A stretch of DNA of 22,713 nucleotides from JBOFMT01 sp051658525 (GTDB lineage Bacteria; Bacillota_I; Bacilli_A; Erysipelotrichales; Erysipelotrichaceae), in the NCBI GenBank assembly GCA_051658525.1, contig JBOFMT010000079.1, forward strand, positions 1 through 22,713, given 5' to 3'. Numbering within the stretch: position 1 is the first letter of the stretch; each line of letters starts with the position of its first letter. The translations under genes and the position numbers were made by a program. This document shows positions 15,404 through 22,713 of the stretch, one piece after another. The notes beneath the pieces are model-generated. The model ran no database searches. It had not been told where the DNA came from and saw only the letters and a program-made list of their open reading frames with translations.

Positions 15404-17072
15404 CGTCCCACTCCTCTTCTAATAAGTGTTTAAACTTTGAAATTGCCACTTTTGTTTCCGCTGTGGTCTCTCCAAGTAAACTTGCAATTTCTTGTACGAT
15501 TCGCATTTGTTTGCGTACGATTTCATCCGTAAGGGCAAAACTTTCTTGCTTGCGCGCTTGGCGTTTTTTATTTTGTTCATAAGTTTGGGTGATATCCTTC
15601 AATAGCAATAAGACCATCCCAACATCTTCATCGTATTTTACACTTTTATCGATATATTTTCCTAAGCCTTCATGATAATACACTTCATGAAGTTCGCCCA
15701 TCGTTAACACGCAAATAAAACTATCCAAAGGTAAAAGTTCATCTAAGGTATGACCTAACATTGAGTTGCTAGGATCTAGATTAAATAACGCGTAGGCTTG
15801 TGGATTGAATACGGTAATACGCATATCCATACCGATGGCAATGATGGCATTCGGGCTTGTTTTTAATACTTGAGAAGAAATACTAAGTGCATGTTCTTTC
15901 ATGTAAGGAAGACACATATGCACATCTGCTCGATTTTGGAACACCGCTATGGCTTTATCACGACAGGATAAATAGCCACAAGCACCACAATTGAGTTCAT
16001 CTTTGCGTGCAAATTTCCCCATTTGATTTAAGATAGCATTGAGTTCTAGTTGTGAAGGCATAGCCTGTGGTTGTGATTTGTCAAAAAACGTTTTGGATAC
16101 ATCAAGATGACTATGAAAGTCAAAATCATAGCGAGCATTGGCTTTGGCATATTGGTCCAGGATGATTTTACTTTCCAAATAGTCATGGTGACGTTTACTC
16201 ATACCAGGACCTTGGATACACCCACCCTCACAAATATTCATTTCGATAAATAATTTCTTTGGTTGTTTGGTGGATAGTTCTTCTAAGATTTGAATACATT
16301 CTTCCACACCATCGACACTTAAGTAGGTATAATCAGCTTCTTGTTTCATTGTTTTGATAATGCCGCCACTCGATTGGAATTCACGGGATAAATAGCCATC
16401 AATTTGTTGGTTATTGATTTGAAAACTTCGAGCGGTTGCTTGCAGATAAGCTTCTAATTCTGAAAACGTTGCATAGACATCCACCATGTTTTCTATTGTA
16501 TTTTTTTCATCTTTCTTAGCGTAACAAGGTCCAAAAAAAGCTAGGGTAGCACTAGGAAAGGTGAGCTTTACATACTTTGCAATTGCTTGGACTGGAGTTA
16601 GTGTTGGTGATAAAAGGGGAATCAAGTCAGGGTAGTATTTTTCTATCAAGAGATTCACACTATGACAAGAACTGCTAATCAGTACATCGGGTTGTGTTTC
16701 ACTAATTTGTTTTTCATATGCTTGTTTGACAATATTTGCACCAAGAGCCGCTTCTACAACTTCAAAAAATCCCCATGCTTTGAAGTTTGCGCGTAAACTT
16801 TCAAAGTTAAGATTGGGAAAGTTGGCGATAAAACTAGGGGCAATGATGGCGATGACCTCTTCTTTTGCTAAGCGAGCAAAAAGATTGGGTACAGGATCCT
16901 CTACATGCATCGCATGTTGTGGACAATCGTTGATACAACGACCACAATAGATACACTGGGATTCGATAATATTAGCCTTCCCACTCACAAAGCTAATCGC
17001 ATTGAGCTGACACTCGCGGATACAACGGTGGCAGTTACGGCAGTCGTTACCTGGATATTGGATGAGTTGCAT
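15384..17072 (-). CDS. [FeFe]-hydrogenase-like sensor with ferredoxin, Fe-S and PAS domains
   Basis: 562 residues from the minus-strand ATG 17072, 7 bases after GGAGG. Order: two [4Fe-4S] ferredoxin motifs (CRNCHRCIREC, residues 11-21; CIYCGRCINDCP, 40-51), the hydrogenase H-domain (about 70-310), a CGACGYLSC...C Fe-S site (362-387) and a PAS domain (about 402-492) with a helical tail. The H-cluster ligands are kept: Cys136 (motif SSSCHS), Cys183 (GPCYAKKDE), Cys281 and Cys285 (MNICEGGC). The Cys that shuttles protons in catalytic enzymes is Ser135 here. This matches PAS-linked sensory [FeFe]-hydrogenases (HydS, also the Hfs-type operons) rather than a high-rate catalytic enzyme. Probably cytosolic. 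Confidence 0.88.
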   Translation of the reverse strand: MQLIQYPGNDCRNCHRCIRECQLNAISFVSGKANIIESQCIYCGRCINDCPQHAMHVEDPVPNLFARLAKEEVIAIIAPSFIANFPNLNFESLRANFKAWGFFEVVEAALGANIVKQAYEKQISETQPDVLISSSCHSVNLLIEKYYPDLIPLLSPTLTPVQAIAKYVKLTFPSATLAFFGPCYAKKDEKNTIENMVDVYATFSELEAYLQATARSFQINNQQIDGYLSREFQSSGGIIKTMKQEADYTYLSVDGVEECIQILEELSTKQPKKLFIEMNICEGGCIQGPGMSKRHHDYLESKIILDQYAKANARYDFDFHSHLDVSKTFFDKSQPQAMPSQLELNAILNQMGKFARKDELNCGACGYLSCRDKAIAVFQNRADVHMCLPYMKEHALSISSQVLKTSPNAIIAIGMDMRITVFNPQAYALFNLDPSNSMLGHTLDELLPLDSFICVLTMGELHEVYYHEGLGKYIDKSVKYDEDVGMVLLLLKDITQTYEQNKKRQARKQESFALTDEIVRKQMRIVQEIASLLGETTAETKVAISKFKHLLEEEWDDEPPMD

Positions 17073-17310
17073 AATATACCTCCAATACATTGGCTTCAAA
17101 ATATGCTAGTGCGCTTTCCGGTTGGACAAAGTGGAGTTGGTTGTTGATGTTGACACAAACGCCATTTCGACACGATCCCAAACAAAATGCACCTTTGAGT
17201 TGAATGTTATCCTCTAGTCCATGTTGTTGTAATGCTTGTTGGAAGGTAGCTAGTATTGCTTGCGAGCCCTTTACATGACACGAACTTCCCATACAAATTT
17301 CTATTTCCAT
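17047..17310 (-). CDS. [2Fe-2S] thioredoxin-like ferredoxin (NuoE type)
   Basis: 87 residues; ATG 17310 follows GAGGGACCT closely. It has four cysteines in the NuoE/thioredoxin-like ferredoxin pattern: Cys6 and Cys11 in CMGSSCHVKGS, then Cys43 and Cys47 in CLGSCRNG; Cys52 is extra. This fold carries one [2Fe-2S] cluster and passes electrons in NADH-linked hydrogenase and complex I modules. It is the first gene of the unit, overlapping the hydrogenase-like gene by 26 bases, so it probably delivers electrons to or from the sensor. It is a free-standing domain without the NuoE N-terminal helices. Confidence 0.85.
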   Translation of the reverse strand: MEIEICMGSSCHVKGSQAILATFQQALQQHGLEDNIQLKGAFCLGSCRNGVCVNINNQLHFVQPESALAYFEANVLEVYYATHPISR

Positions 17311-17327
17311 AGGTCCCTCATTTCTGT

Positions 17328-17345
17328 TTGTTCATATTTTCACTA
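17328..17345. promoter_or_regulatory. Possible Rex-like operator at the hydrogenase-unit start
   Basis: TTGTTCA (17328-17334) and TTCACTA (17339-17345) surround TATT. The half-sites resemble the redox regulator Rex consensus TTGTGAA...TTCACAA with three mismatches. It spans the expected transcription start of the minus-strand unit. The match is weak and AT-rich chance hits are common. Confidence 0.25.
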
Positions 17346-17350
17346 AGTTC

Positions 17351-17359
17351 ATTGTATCA
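17351..17359 (-). promoter_or_regulatory. Extended -10 promoter of hydrogenase unit
   Basis: On the minus strand TACAAT (17356 to 17351) is preceded by TG and one base (17359-17357). No convincing -35. The start would be near 17344, giving a leader of about 34 bases. Confidence 0.5.
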
Positions 17360-17388
17360 TGTTCCCTATAGGATTCCTAGGGTCTATA

Positions 17389-17397
17389 TGCTATAAT
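17389..17397 (+). promoter_or_regulatory. Extended -10 promoter of ABC-F gene
   Basis: TGC followed by a perfect TATAAT at 17392-17397; the -35 is poor. The start is near 17404, about 17 bases before the ATG. The region between it and the divergent promoter holds CCCTATAGGA and TCCTAGGG, an imperfect inverted repeat. Confidence 0.65.
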
Positions 17398-17420
17398 GAG
17401 CAAAAGAAGAGGGTGTTTTT

Positions 17421-19199
17421 ATGTATATATCAGCAGAAAAAATAACAAAGAAAATCAATGCGAAAACATTGTTTCAAGATATTAATTTTTATTTAAAACC
17501 ACAAGATAAGGTTGGACTCATTGGTGTGAATGGCACCGGTAAGACGACCTTCTTAAAAGTACTAGCAAAAGAAGAAGTATACGAAGGCAATATTATGTAT
17601 GCGAAAGATCTAAAGATTGGGTTTCTAAAGCAACGTCAAAGTTTTAAACCAGGACAGAGTGCTATGGACTTTGTTTTAGAACATGTGGAGGAGAGTAAGC
17701 GAGAACAAGCTTTTTTTGAAGCACGTAAAACCTTACACCGCTTTGGGGTTGAAGATGTAGAACAAACGATGGATCATATGTCTGGTGGTGCGAAAAAACG
17801 AGTTGCTCTTTGTGCGGTCTTAGTCAACGAGTTTGATGTGTTAATCTTAGATGAGCCAACCAATCACTTGGATGAGTTGATGATCGCTTATTTAGAAAAG
17901 TATTTGATGCGCTTTAGTGGTGCTTTATTAATGGTGAGTCATGATCGTTATTTCTTAGATCGTTGTGTCAATCGGATTGTGGAAATTGAAGGGTGTGAGC
18001 TTGTAAATTATGAGGGTAACTATCCTTATTATCTAGAACACAAAGCACTGCGTTTAGAAGCAAAAAAAGCCACAGAGCGCAAGCGAATCTCCTTATTAAA
18101 AGGCGAAGCAAAATGGATGGCACAGGGAGCACAAGGTAGAGGTACGAAAAGCAAGCATCGGATTGAACGCTTTGAAGAACTTTCTCGAAGCAAAGCGGAT
18201 TTCTCGGAACAAAAAGTCGAAATTCTTACGACAAGTGAGCGTTTGGGGCGTAAGGTGATGGAAATTGAAGGGTTAGGAAAACAATTAGGGGAGCGTGTTT
18301 TGTTTCATGATTTTTCGACGGTCTTAACACGCCATGATCGGATTGGGTTTGTAGGTGTCAATGGTTGTGGTAAAACAACACTCCTACATGTTCTTGCCGG
18401 CTTACAACAACCATCCTTTGGTCATGTCGTTTTAGGGGAAACGGTAAAACTTGGATATTACCATCAAGAAGAAGTGATACCAGATCCTAGTATGCGTTGT
18501 ATTGATTATGTAAGTGAAGATGTCTTACAACTAGAAACAACGCAAGGCGTATTGAGTGCTAGTAGTTTAATGGAACGCTTTTTATTTGATAAAACCATGC
18601 AATATCAAGCAATCTCCACCTTATCGGGAGGAGAGCGTAGACGTTTGTATTTATTGAAGATCTTAATTCAAAGTCCAAATGTCTTAATACTCGATGAGCC
18701 TACCAATGATTTAGACTTAACAACCCTTACGATACTAGAATCCTACTTGGATGAATTTAATGGTGCCGTGATTACGGTGAGTCATGATCGCTATTTCTTA
18801 GATAAAGTAGTAGACCGTCTTTATGTATTCCAAGAGGATGGAACTTTAAAACAATATATTGGTGGCTATAGTGATTATGCCTTACAAAAACAAGAAGAAG
18901 TTACGCAAAAAGAAAATAAAGCGAAAGCGTATCGCGAACAAAAGAATAAAGATCAAGTTCGCTTTACTTCTCAAGAAGCAAAAGAGTTTGCAAGCATTGA
19001 TGCAACATTAGAAGCAGCAGAACTTGCGCTGGCACAATTAGATGAAGAAATTGATGCGGCAAGTGATGATTATGAACTTATGATGCAATTGAGTGAAAAG
19101 CGAGAACAAGCAAGTGCCAACTTGGATATGATCAATGAGCGATGGCTCTATCTTTATGAAAAAGATGCAGAGATAAAAGCACAAAAGTCAGGTAAATAA
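17421..19199 (+). CDS. ABC-F family ATPase, Uup-like
   Basis: 592 residues; ATG 17421 follows AAGAGGG. Two ATP-binding cassettes without membrane helices: Walker A GVNGTGKTT (about 35-43) and GVNGCGKTT (about 312-320), signatures MSGGAKKR (about 119) and LSGGERRR (about 400), Walker B LILDEPTNHLDE and LILDEPTNDLDL. A linker between the cassettes (about 205-250) and a charged helical C-terminal tail (about 520-592, rich in Glu and Lys) match Uup. ABC-F proteins bind the ribosomal E site and relieve stalled translation; some confer antibiotic resistance. The C-terminal coiled coil argues for housekeeping Uup rather than a resistance factor. Single-gene unit with a terminator. Confidence 0.9.
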   Translation: MYISAEKITKKINAKTLFQDINFYLKPQDKVGLIGVNGTGKTTFLKVLAKEEVYEGNIMYAKDLKIGFLKQRQSFKPGQSAMDFVLEHVEESKREQAFFEARKTLHRFGVEDVEQTMDHMSGGAKKRVALCAVLVNEFDVLILDEPTNHLDELMIAYLEKYLMRFSGALLMVSHDRYFLDRCVNRIVEIEGCELVNYEGNYPYYLEHKALRLEAKKATERKRISLLKGEAKWMAQGAQGRGTKSKHRIERFEELSRSKADFSEQKVEILTTSERLGRKVMEIEGLGKQLGERVLFHDFSTVLTRHDRIGFVGVNGCGKTTLLHVLAGLQQPSFGHVVLGETVKLGYYHQEEVIPDPSMRCIDYVSEDVLQLETTQGVLSASSLMERFLFDKTMQYQAISTLSGGERRRLYLLKILIQSPNVLILDEPTNDLDLTTLTILESYLDEFNGAVITVSHDRYFLDKVVDRLYVFQEDGTLKQYIGGYSDYALQKQEEVTQKENKAKAYREQKNKDQVRFTSQEAKEFASIDATLEAAELALAQLDEEIDAASDDYELMMQLSEKREQASANLDMINERWLYLYEKDAEIKAQKSGK

Positions 19200-19220
19200 A
19201 CGCAGCGATGCGTTTTTTTT
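19199..19220 (+). terminator. Rho-independent terminator after ABC-F gene
   Basis: A short stem (AACGCA with TGCGTT) with loop GCGA is followed by a T run to 19220. Confidence 0.8.
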
Positions 19221-19249
19221 ATCGTTAAAATGGTAGAGTTTTGGAATTT

Positions 19250-19258
19250 TGTTATACT
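19250..19258 (+). promoter_or_regulatory. Extended -10 promoter of RibD-C/DHFR-like gene
   Basis: TATACT at 19253-19258 with TG at 19250-19251. No good -35 is seen. Confidence 0.5.
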
Positions 19259-19303
19259 GAAGGTAAGAAAATACGTAGATTACATGATATGGGAGGAAAA
19301 AAG

Positions 19304-19822
19304 ATGACAAGAAAAGTAATCTTAAATGCTGCAATTTCCATTGATGGCTTTATGGCTAGAAGTGATGGGTCCATCGATTGGATTGCTGGAGATCATAGTG
19401 AGAAAAAAACCAAACAACAATTTCATTTTGATCGCTTTTTAGAGACGTGTGATGTTATTTTAATGGGAAGAAAAACCTATGAACAAATCGATCCAGATGA
19501 ATTTCGTGCCCACCGAATATATGTCTATTCATCCCAAACCTTTGAAGTGCCTGCGCATGTAACCATTATTCATGAAGATGTCGCTAGCCATATTTTGGCA
19601 TTAAAAAAAGACAAACAAGCCAAATCGATGTATTTGTTTGGTGGTGCTAGCTTAATTTCAAGTCTTTTGGATGCACAGCTTGTCGATGAACTTATTATCG
19701 GTATCATTCCTTGTATCTTAGGATCGGGTATTGCTTGGAAGAGCCAAGAACAAGATACACGGTTCCATTTATATAATTATTATCTAAACGATGGCATTAT
19801 GGTCTTACACTATCAAAAGTAA
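19304..19822 (+). CDS. RibD C-terminal/dihydrofolate reductase-like protein
   Basis: 172 residues from ATG 19304, 6 bases after a GGGAGGAAA site; an earlier in-frame ATG at 19241 overlaps the promoter. The sequence has the DHFR/RibD-C fold: NAAISIDGFMARSDGSIDW at the N-terminus, VILMGRKTYEQ for the NADPH-binding helix, YLFGGASLISSLLDAQLVDE for the second dinucleotide motif, and IPCILGSGIAW near the end. Such stand-alone proteins (YyaP/YwjB-like) probably reduce an unknown substrate with NADPH. They lack the deaminase half of RibD, and no riboflavin gene is nearby, so a riboflavin role is not supported. A terminator follows. Confidence 0.88.
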   Translation: MTRKVILNAAISIDGFMARSDGSIDWIAGDHSEKKTKQQFHFDRFLETCDVILMGRKTYEQIDPDEFRAHRIYVYSSQTFEVPAHVTIIHEDVASHILALKKDKQAKSMYLFGGASLISSLLDAQLVDELIIGIIPCILGSGIAWKSQEQDTRFHLYNYYLNDGIMVLHYQK

Positions 19823-19846
19823 AAGCGAACTATTTCGCTTTTTTTT
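19821..19846 (+). terminator. Rho-independent terminator
   Basis: A 9-bp perfect stem (AAAAGCGAA with TTCGCTTTT) around CTAT, with a continuing T run. Confidence 0.9.
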
Positions 19847-19978
19847 GTGCCTTTATCGTGTGTTTTTGAAGGATGGAAGAACGAATACAATAACTTTATA
19901 TTCGTGTATAGTAATGATGAAGCATATCTTATATACTGAAATTGATTTGTTATTATATTAACTTAAGGAGGGGAAACG

Positions 19979-21859
19979 ATGAAAGAAATAGTAAATAAGT
20001 TTGGACGGGGGAAGGTCCTTGCGGTTTTTGGTGTGGTCTTTGCACTTGTGGCTCTTGTTGTTGGTGTAGGTATGATGAACCAAGAGACGGAAGCACATGA
20101 AGAAACTACACTGAAGCAAGACACTCTAACACTAGAAGTTTATAGTGAATTATCAATGGAGTTAAGTGATTATTTGGATCATGTAGATACAAAGAAAACG
20201 TATGCAATGGATTTTACGCGTGTTGAGATGGACACCGTAGGAAGCTATGAAGCTAGTATTACATATGATAAACAGGAGTTTATCATCCAGATAGAAGTTG
20301 TGGATACTACAGCACCAACACTAAGTGTGGACAAAACGTTGGTGTTTGCCTTAACCAACACCTCCCTATCTCAGCTTCAACAACTCCTAATCGATGCAGT
20401 TGTAATTGAAGATAATTACGATAAGGAACTAACACTAGATAAAACATCATTGGCACAATTGGCTTTGCAATCTAGTGCAAAAGCAATCGTCTATGAAATG
20501 CGTGCAACCGATAGCAGTGGTAATGTGGGGACATGTAAGGTTGTTGTACAATTTACTGAAGATGGGAAAAAGGATGATAGTCTTCCGCAAGTAGATTATG
20601 TTCCAGGGGAAAGGGAAGAGGAAGAACCTGAAGCGATCAAACCAACAAGTATCACGTTATCACATTTATCTGTTAACTTAGAAGTTGGAAAAACAGTCAA
20701 AGTAACCGGTAGTATTCAACCAAGTGATGCAACAAATAAAGAAGTTAATTATACAAGTGAGGATGCAAGTATCGCTAGTGTTTCTAGCGATGGTACGATT
20801 ACTGCCAAAGCAGTAGGGACCACACGCATTGCAGTTTCTGCCAAAGAGGATAGTAAAGTGGTATCTTATGTTAGCGTTACGGTAACAAAAGCAGCAACAA
20901 GTGAAACACCAAAACCAGAAGAAACAAAACCGACAAGTATCACGTTAAGTGCAACGACGTTATCGATGGATATTGGAGCAACACAAAAAGTAAACGCAAG
21001 TGTAGCACCAAGTGCGGCTACGAATAAAAATGTAACGTTCGCAAGTGAGAACAACAACGTTGTAAGTGTAGATGCGAATGGAACAATCACGGCCAAAGCA
21101 GCAGGGACAACACGTGTTGTTGTTACGGCTAGTGGGAATACTAGTGTAAAAGCATATGTAAGTGTAACGGTAAAAGCAGCAGCTACAACACCAACTCCAC
21201 CTCCAGCGGAAGTGAAGCCTACCGGTGTAACTCTAAATCCAACAACACTAAGTTTAGAAGTTGGAAAAGCAAGCAAAGTAACAGCTACGATTGCACCAAG
21301 TGATGCAACAAACAAGAACGTAACGTTTGCAAGTGAAAACAATGGTATTGCTACTGTCGATGCCAATGGAAACATCACTGCCAAAGCAGCAGGGACAACG
21401 AAGATTGTCGTTACTGCAACGGGAAATAGTGCTGCGAAAGCATATGTAACAGTTACCGTAACAGCCCCTACGGTTGTTGTGCCACCAACACTAGAACGTG
21501 ACCCTTTGGATCATTCATTGTGGACAATTGAAGAAATGATGGAAGCATTAAAGTTTAGAAATACGTATACAGGTGAATACTACAACATACATAATGTACG
21601 TTGGGGAATTCATGTAAGTGATACGAATCGCGTTGGTGGGTTAAAAGTTGTGGAGAATCCACATGACTTATTATTTAGTGAAACACTAACGGGACGTGCT
21701 GGTTTTTACCACGATATCGGAACTGTAATTACAGTAGTATCCAGAGGTGTCGATAAGAACGGTATATCGGCTAAACAAATGACAATCGGAGCGCATAACC
21801 CTGCCCATAGCTTCGATATGTTAACGATTGCTGCCGATGAATTATTGAAGTATCAATAA
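19979..21859 (+). CDS. Surface protein with three Big_2 (bacterial Ig-like) repeats
   Basis: 626 residues; ATG 19979 follows AAGGAGGGG. A hydrophobic segment at 13-32 (VLAVFGVVFALVALVVGVGM) has no clear cleavage site, so it may act as a membrane anchor. Residues 45-195 hold a region with cadherin/HYR-like beta sequence (VVDTTAPTLSVDK, MRATDSSGNVGT). Three Big_2 domains follow (about 221-303, 317-400, 413-496), joined by Pro/Glu-rich linkers. The C-terminal 125 residues form a distinct unrecognised domain with WTIEEMMEALKFRN, NVRWGIHVSDTN and HNPAHSFD. There is no LPXTG or NPQTN signal, so it is not a substrate of the srtB in this window. Adhesion or extracellular scaffolding is likely. Confidence 0.85.
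   Translation: MKEIVNKFGRGKVLAVFGVVFALVALVVGVGMMNQETEAHEETTLKQDTLTLEVYSELSMELSDYLDHVDTKKTYAMDFTRVEMDTVGSYEASITYDKQEFIIQIEVVDTTAPTLSVDKTLVFALTNTSLSQLQQLLIDAVVIEDNYDKELTLDKTSLAQLALQSSAKAIVYEMRATDSSGNVGTCKVVVQFTEDGKKDDSLPQVDYVPGEREEEEPEAIKPTSITLSHLSVNLEVGKTVKVTGSIQPSDATNKEVNYTSEDASIASVSSDGTITAKAVGTTRIAVSAKEDSKVVSYVSVTVTKAATSETPKPEETKPTSITLSATTLSMDIGATQKVNASVAPSAATNKNVTFASENNNVVSVDANGTITAKAAGTTRVVVTASGNTSVKAYVSVTVKAAATTPTPPPAEVKPTGVTLNPTTLSLEVGKASKVTATIAPSDATNKNVTFASENNGIATVDANGNITAKAAGTTKIVVTATGNSAAKAYVTVTVTAPTVVVPPTLERDPLDHSLWTIEEMMEALKFRNTYTGEYYNIHNVRWGIHVSDTNRVGGLKVVENPHDLLFSETLTGRAGFYHDIGTVITVVSRGVDKNGISAKQMTIGAHNPAHSFDMLTIAADELLKYQ
20639..20887 (+). repeat. Big_2 repeat 1
   Basis: First and most diverged of three tandem Ig-like units, beginning KPTSITL and ending SVTVTK; the GTITAKA motif is shared. 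Confidence 0.75.
20927..21178 (+). repeat. Big_2 repeat 2
   Basis: Second unit. At the DNA level it shares GCCAAAGCAGCAGGGACAAC exactly with unit 3, suggesting recent duplication or gene conversion. Confidence 0.8.
21215..21463 (+). repeat. Big_2 repeat 3
   Basis: Third unit, close to unit 2 (ATNKNVTFASENN and ITAKAAGTT shared). Confidence 0.8.
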
Positions 21860-21869
21860 ATTTTGAATT

Positions 21870-22713
21870 ATGAGTACTAAAAAAATACAATGGTTCTTCG
21901 CTAGTTTGTTTATGTTGGGGATGTTTTTCTTCTCCAACATAAACGCAAAAGCGGAAACCTTAAATTTGGGCGGGCAACGACAATCCATTTATGAAGTGAC
22001 AGAAGCGTCAATTAGTAATGGAAATCTTATTTTAAAAGGATGGATGTTTGTCGATCGACAACAACATTATCAAAATAAATCAAATTATAGCTATCAGTTA
22101 CTCATTGGGAATAATACGTATCATGATTTAAAAAATCACAACGTAAATATGACCGATTATTTCGACATTGCCGGGGTCACAGCGTGGTGTAGCGAGCCGA
22201 ATCCGCCAAACTATACATCGAATACGTGTAATATGCGTTATGATAACGTAGGATTTTCGTTTAGTATCCCATTGAGTGCAATAACCAATACGGTAATACC
22301 CGAATTGCAATTAACGGATAAATGGGGAAACAAACACAAACATCAAATAAAATTCGCAAAGGATTTGGCTACCACAACAGTTGGTGATTATCAATATCGT
22401 TTCAATAGTAGTCTTAGCAATGCAAGATTTACTACCACACATACATCTGTAATCGTGCGACAAAATCCTAGCTCTTCATCCTCTTGGTGGGGCGGTGGAT
22501 CATCAGGCGTAACTACTAATGGAAGTCCAAATGCAAACTGGTTACTTGGTATGGAATTTTCTACTATTTACGAAACACGTGTAGTTGGGGGAGTTACATG
22601 GTACCGTCCCCGTATTGGATTTTCATGGCGAACACATTCATCTGTCACAGGGAATCGATGGTTCGCGATGCCTGGCACTGACACAAAAACAGCGTGGATC
22701 CCATCGACCTTTG
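21870..22713 (+). CDS. Secreted protein of unknown function, partial at window end
   Basis: The frame is open from ATG 21870 to the window edge (281 complete codons), so the C-terminus is missing. Residues 1-28 are a clear signal peptide: basic STKK, hydrophobic WFFASLFMLGMFFFSN and cleavage after INAKA. The mature part is rich in beta-type sequence and aromatic residues (LILKGWMFVD, VGFSFSIPLS, GFSWRTHSS), with one possible disulfide pair (Cys107, Cys120 by count) and a Ser/Gly-rich turn SSSSSWWGGGSSG. I do not recognise the family. It begins 10 bases after the Big_2 gene with no visible ribosome site or terminator, so the two are probably one transcript and both reach the cell surface. Confidence 0.75.
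   Translation, partial: MSTKKIQWFFASLFMLGMFFFSNINAKAETLNLGGQRQSIYEVTEASISNGNLILKGWMFVDRQQHYQNKSNYSYQLLIGNNTYHDLKNHNVNMTDYFDIAGVTAWCSEPNPPNYTSNTCNMRYDNVGFSFSIPLSAITNTVIPELQLTDKWGNKHKHQIKFAKDLATTTVGDYQYRFNSSLSNARFTTTHTSVIVRQNPSSSSSWWGGGSSGVTTNGSPNANWLLGMEFSTIYETRVVGGVTWYRPRIGFSWRTHSSVTGNRWFAMPGTDTKTAWIPSTF

Noticed and set aside
17361..17381. Imperfect inverted repeat CCCTATAGGA / TCCTAGGG between the divergent promoters as an operator
   Set aside because: The arms differ by a 2-base bulge and the match is to no known regulator; not strong enough to call.
19847..19978. Promoter of the Big_2 gene
   Set aside because: Several TATA-like hexamers exist (for example TATACT at 19932) but none has a convincing -35 or TG extension, so no single one can be chosen.
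20866..21384. A 172-codon open frame on the minus strand across the Big_2 repeats
   Set aside because: It is antisense to the repeat-rich gene, is itself repetitive as a by-product, and has no ribosome site; a codon-bias artefact.
19979..21859. The Big_2 protein as a sortase substrate
   Set aside because: The C-terminus ends ADELLKYQ with no LPXTG/NPQTN motif, hydrophobic segment or basic tail.
1..22713. CRISPR array, tRNA, rRNA, insertion sequence or prophage
   Set aside because: No regularly spaced short repeats, no transposase, integrase or phage structural frames, and no recognisable RNA gene were seen on either strand.

Overview
The window looks like chromosomal DNA from a low-GC, fermentative Firmicute. 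Most genes have strong Shine-Dalgarno sites, there are several extended -10 (TGn-TATAAT type) promoters, genes in each unit overlap tightly, and compact hairpin/T-run terminators separate the units. The gene families (class B sortase, LemA, GPH transporter with GH2/GH36 glycosidases, a sensory-type [FeFe]-hydrogenase homologue, ABC-F) suit an anaerobic host-associated lineage. An Erysipelotrichia-like organism is my guess, but nothing here proves it.

Layout. (1) 1-208, minus: N-terminal piece of an endonuclease/exonuclease/phosphatase-family protein. (2) 330-2766, plus: lemA followed by an overlapping DUF2207 membrane protein, a common pair. (3) 2835-4616, plus: a membrane-anchored thermonuclease-like protein and a terminator, then a small sigma-region-4-like DNA-binding protein whose end overlaps a class B sortase. 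(4) 4675-5949, plus: a multi-pass HdeD/DUF308-like membrane domain fused to what looks like a permuted papain-fold (NlpC/P60-like) domain. (5) 6072-7482, plus: cysK-cysE, serine to cysteine, behind a near-consensus promoter. (6) 7521-14200, plus: an alpha/beta-galactoside operon of TetR regulator, GH2 beta-glycosidase, GPH-family sugar symporter and GH36 alpha-galactosidase. Its promoter carries both a catabolite-responsive element (cre) and a long inverted repeat likely bound by the TetR protein. (7) 17310-14237, minus: a three-gene unit of a small [2Fe-2S] thioredoxin-like ferredoxin, an [FeFe]-hydrogenase-like protein with ferredoxin, extra Fe-S and PAS domains, and a SpoIIE-type PP2C phosphatase with an extra C-terminal domain. 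The hydrogenase keeps the H-cluster cysteine ligands but has lost the proton-shuttle cysteine, which points to redox or H2 sensing. (8) 17421-19199, plus: a Uup-like ABC-F protein. (9) 19304-19822, plus: a RibD-C/DHFR-like reductase. (10) 19979-21859, plus: a surface protein with three Big_2 repeats and an unrecognised C-terminal domain, followed by a secreted protein that runs off the window end.

How they work together. The galactoside operon imports oligosaccharides and removes alpha- and beta-linked residues. The hydrogenase/PP2C unit could link redox state to protein dephosphorylation. The sortase, the Big_2 protein, the secreted protein and the membrane papain-like fusion all concern the cell surface. 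No CRISPR array, tRNA, rRNA, transposase or phage structural gene was seen. No gene-free stretch exceeds 300 bases.
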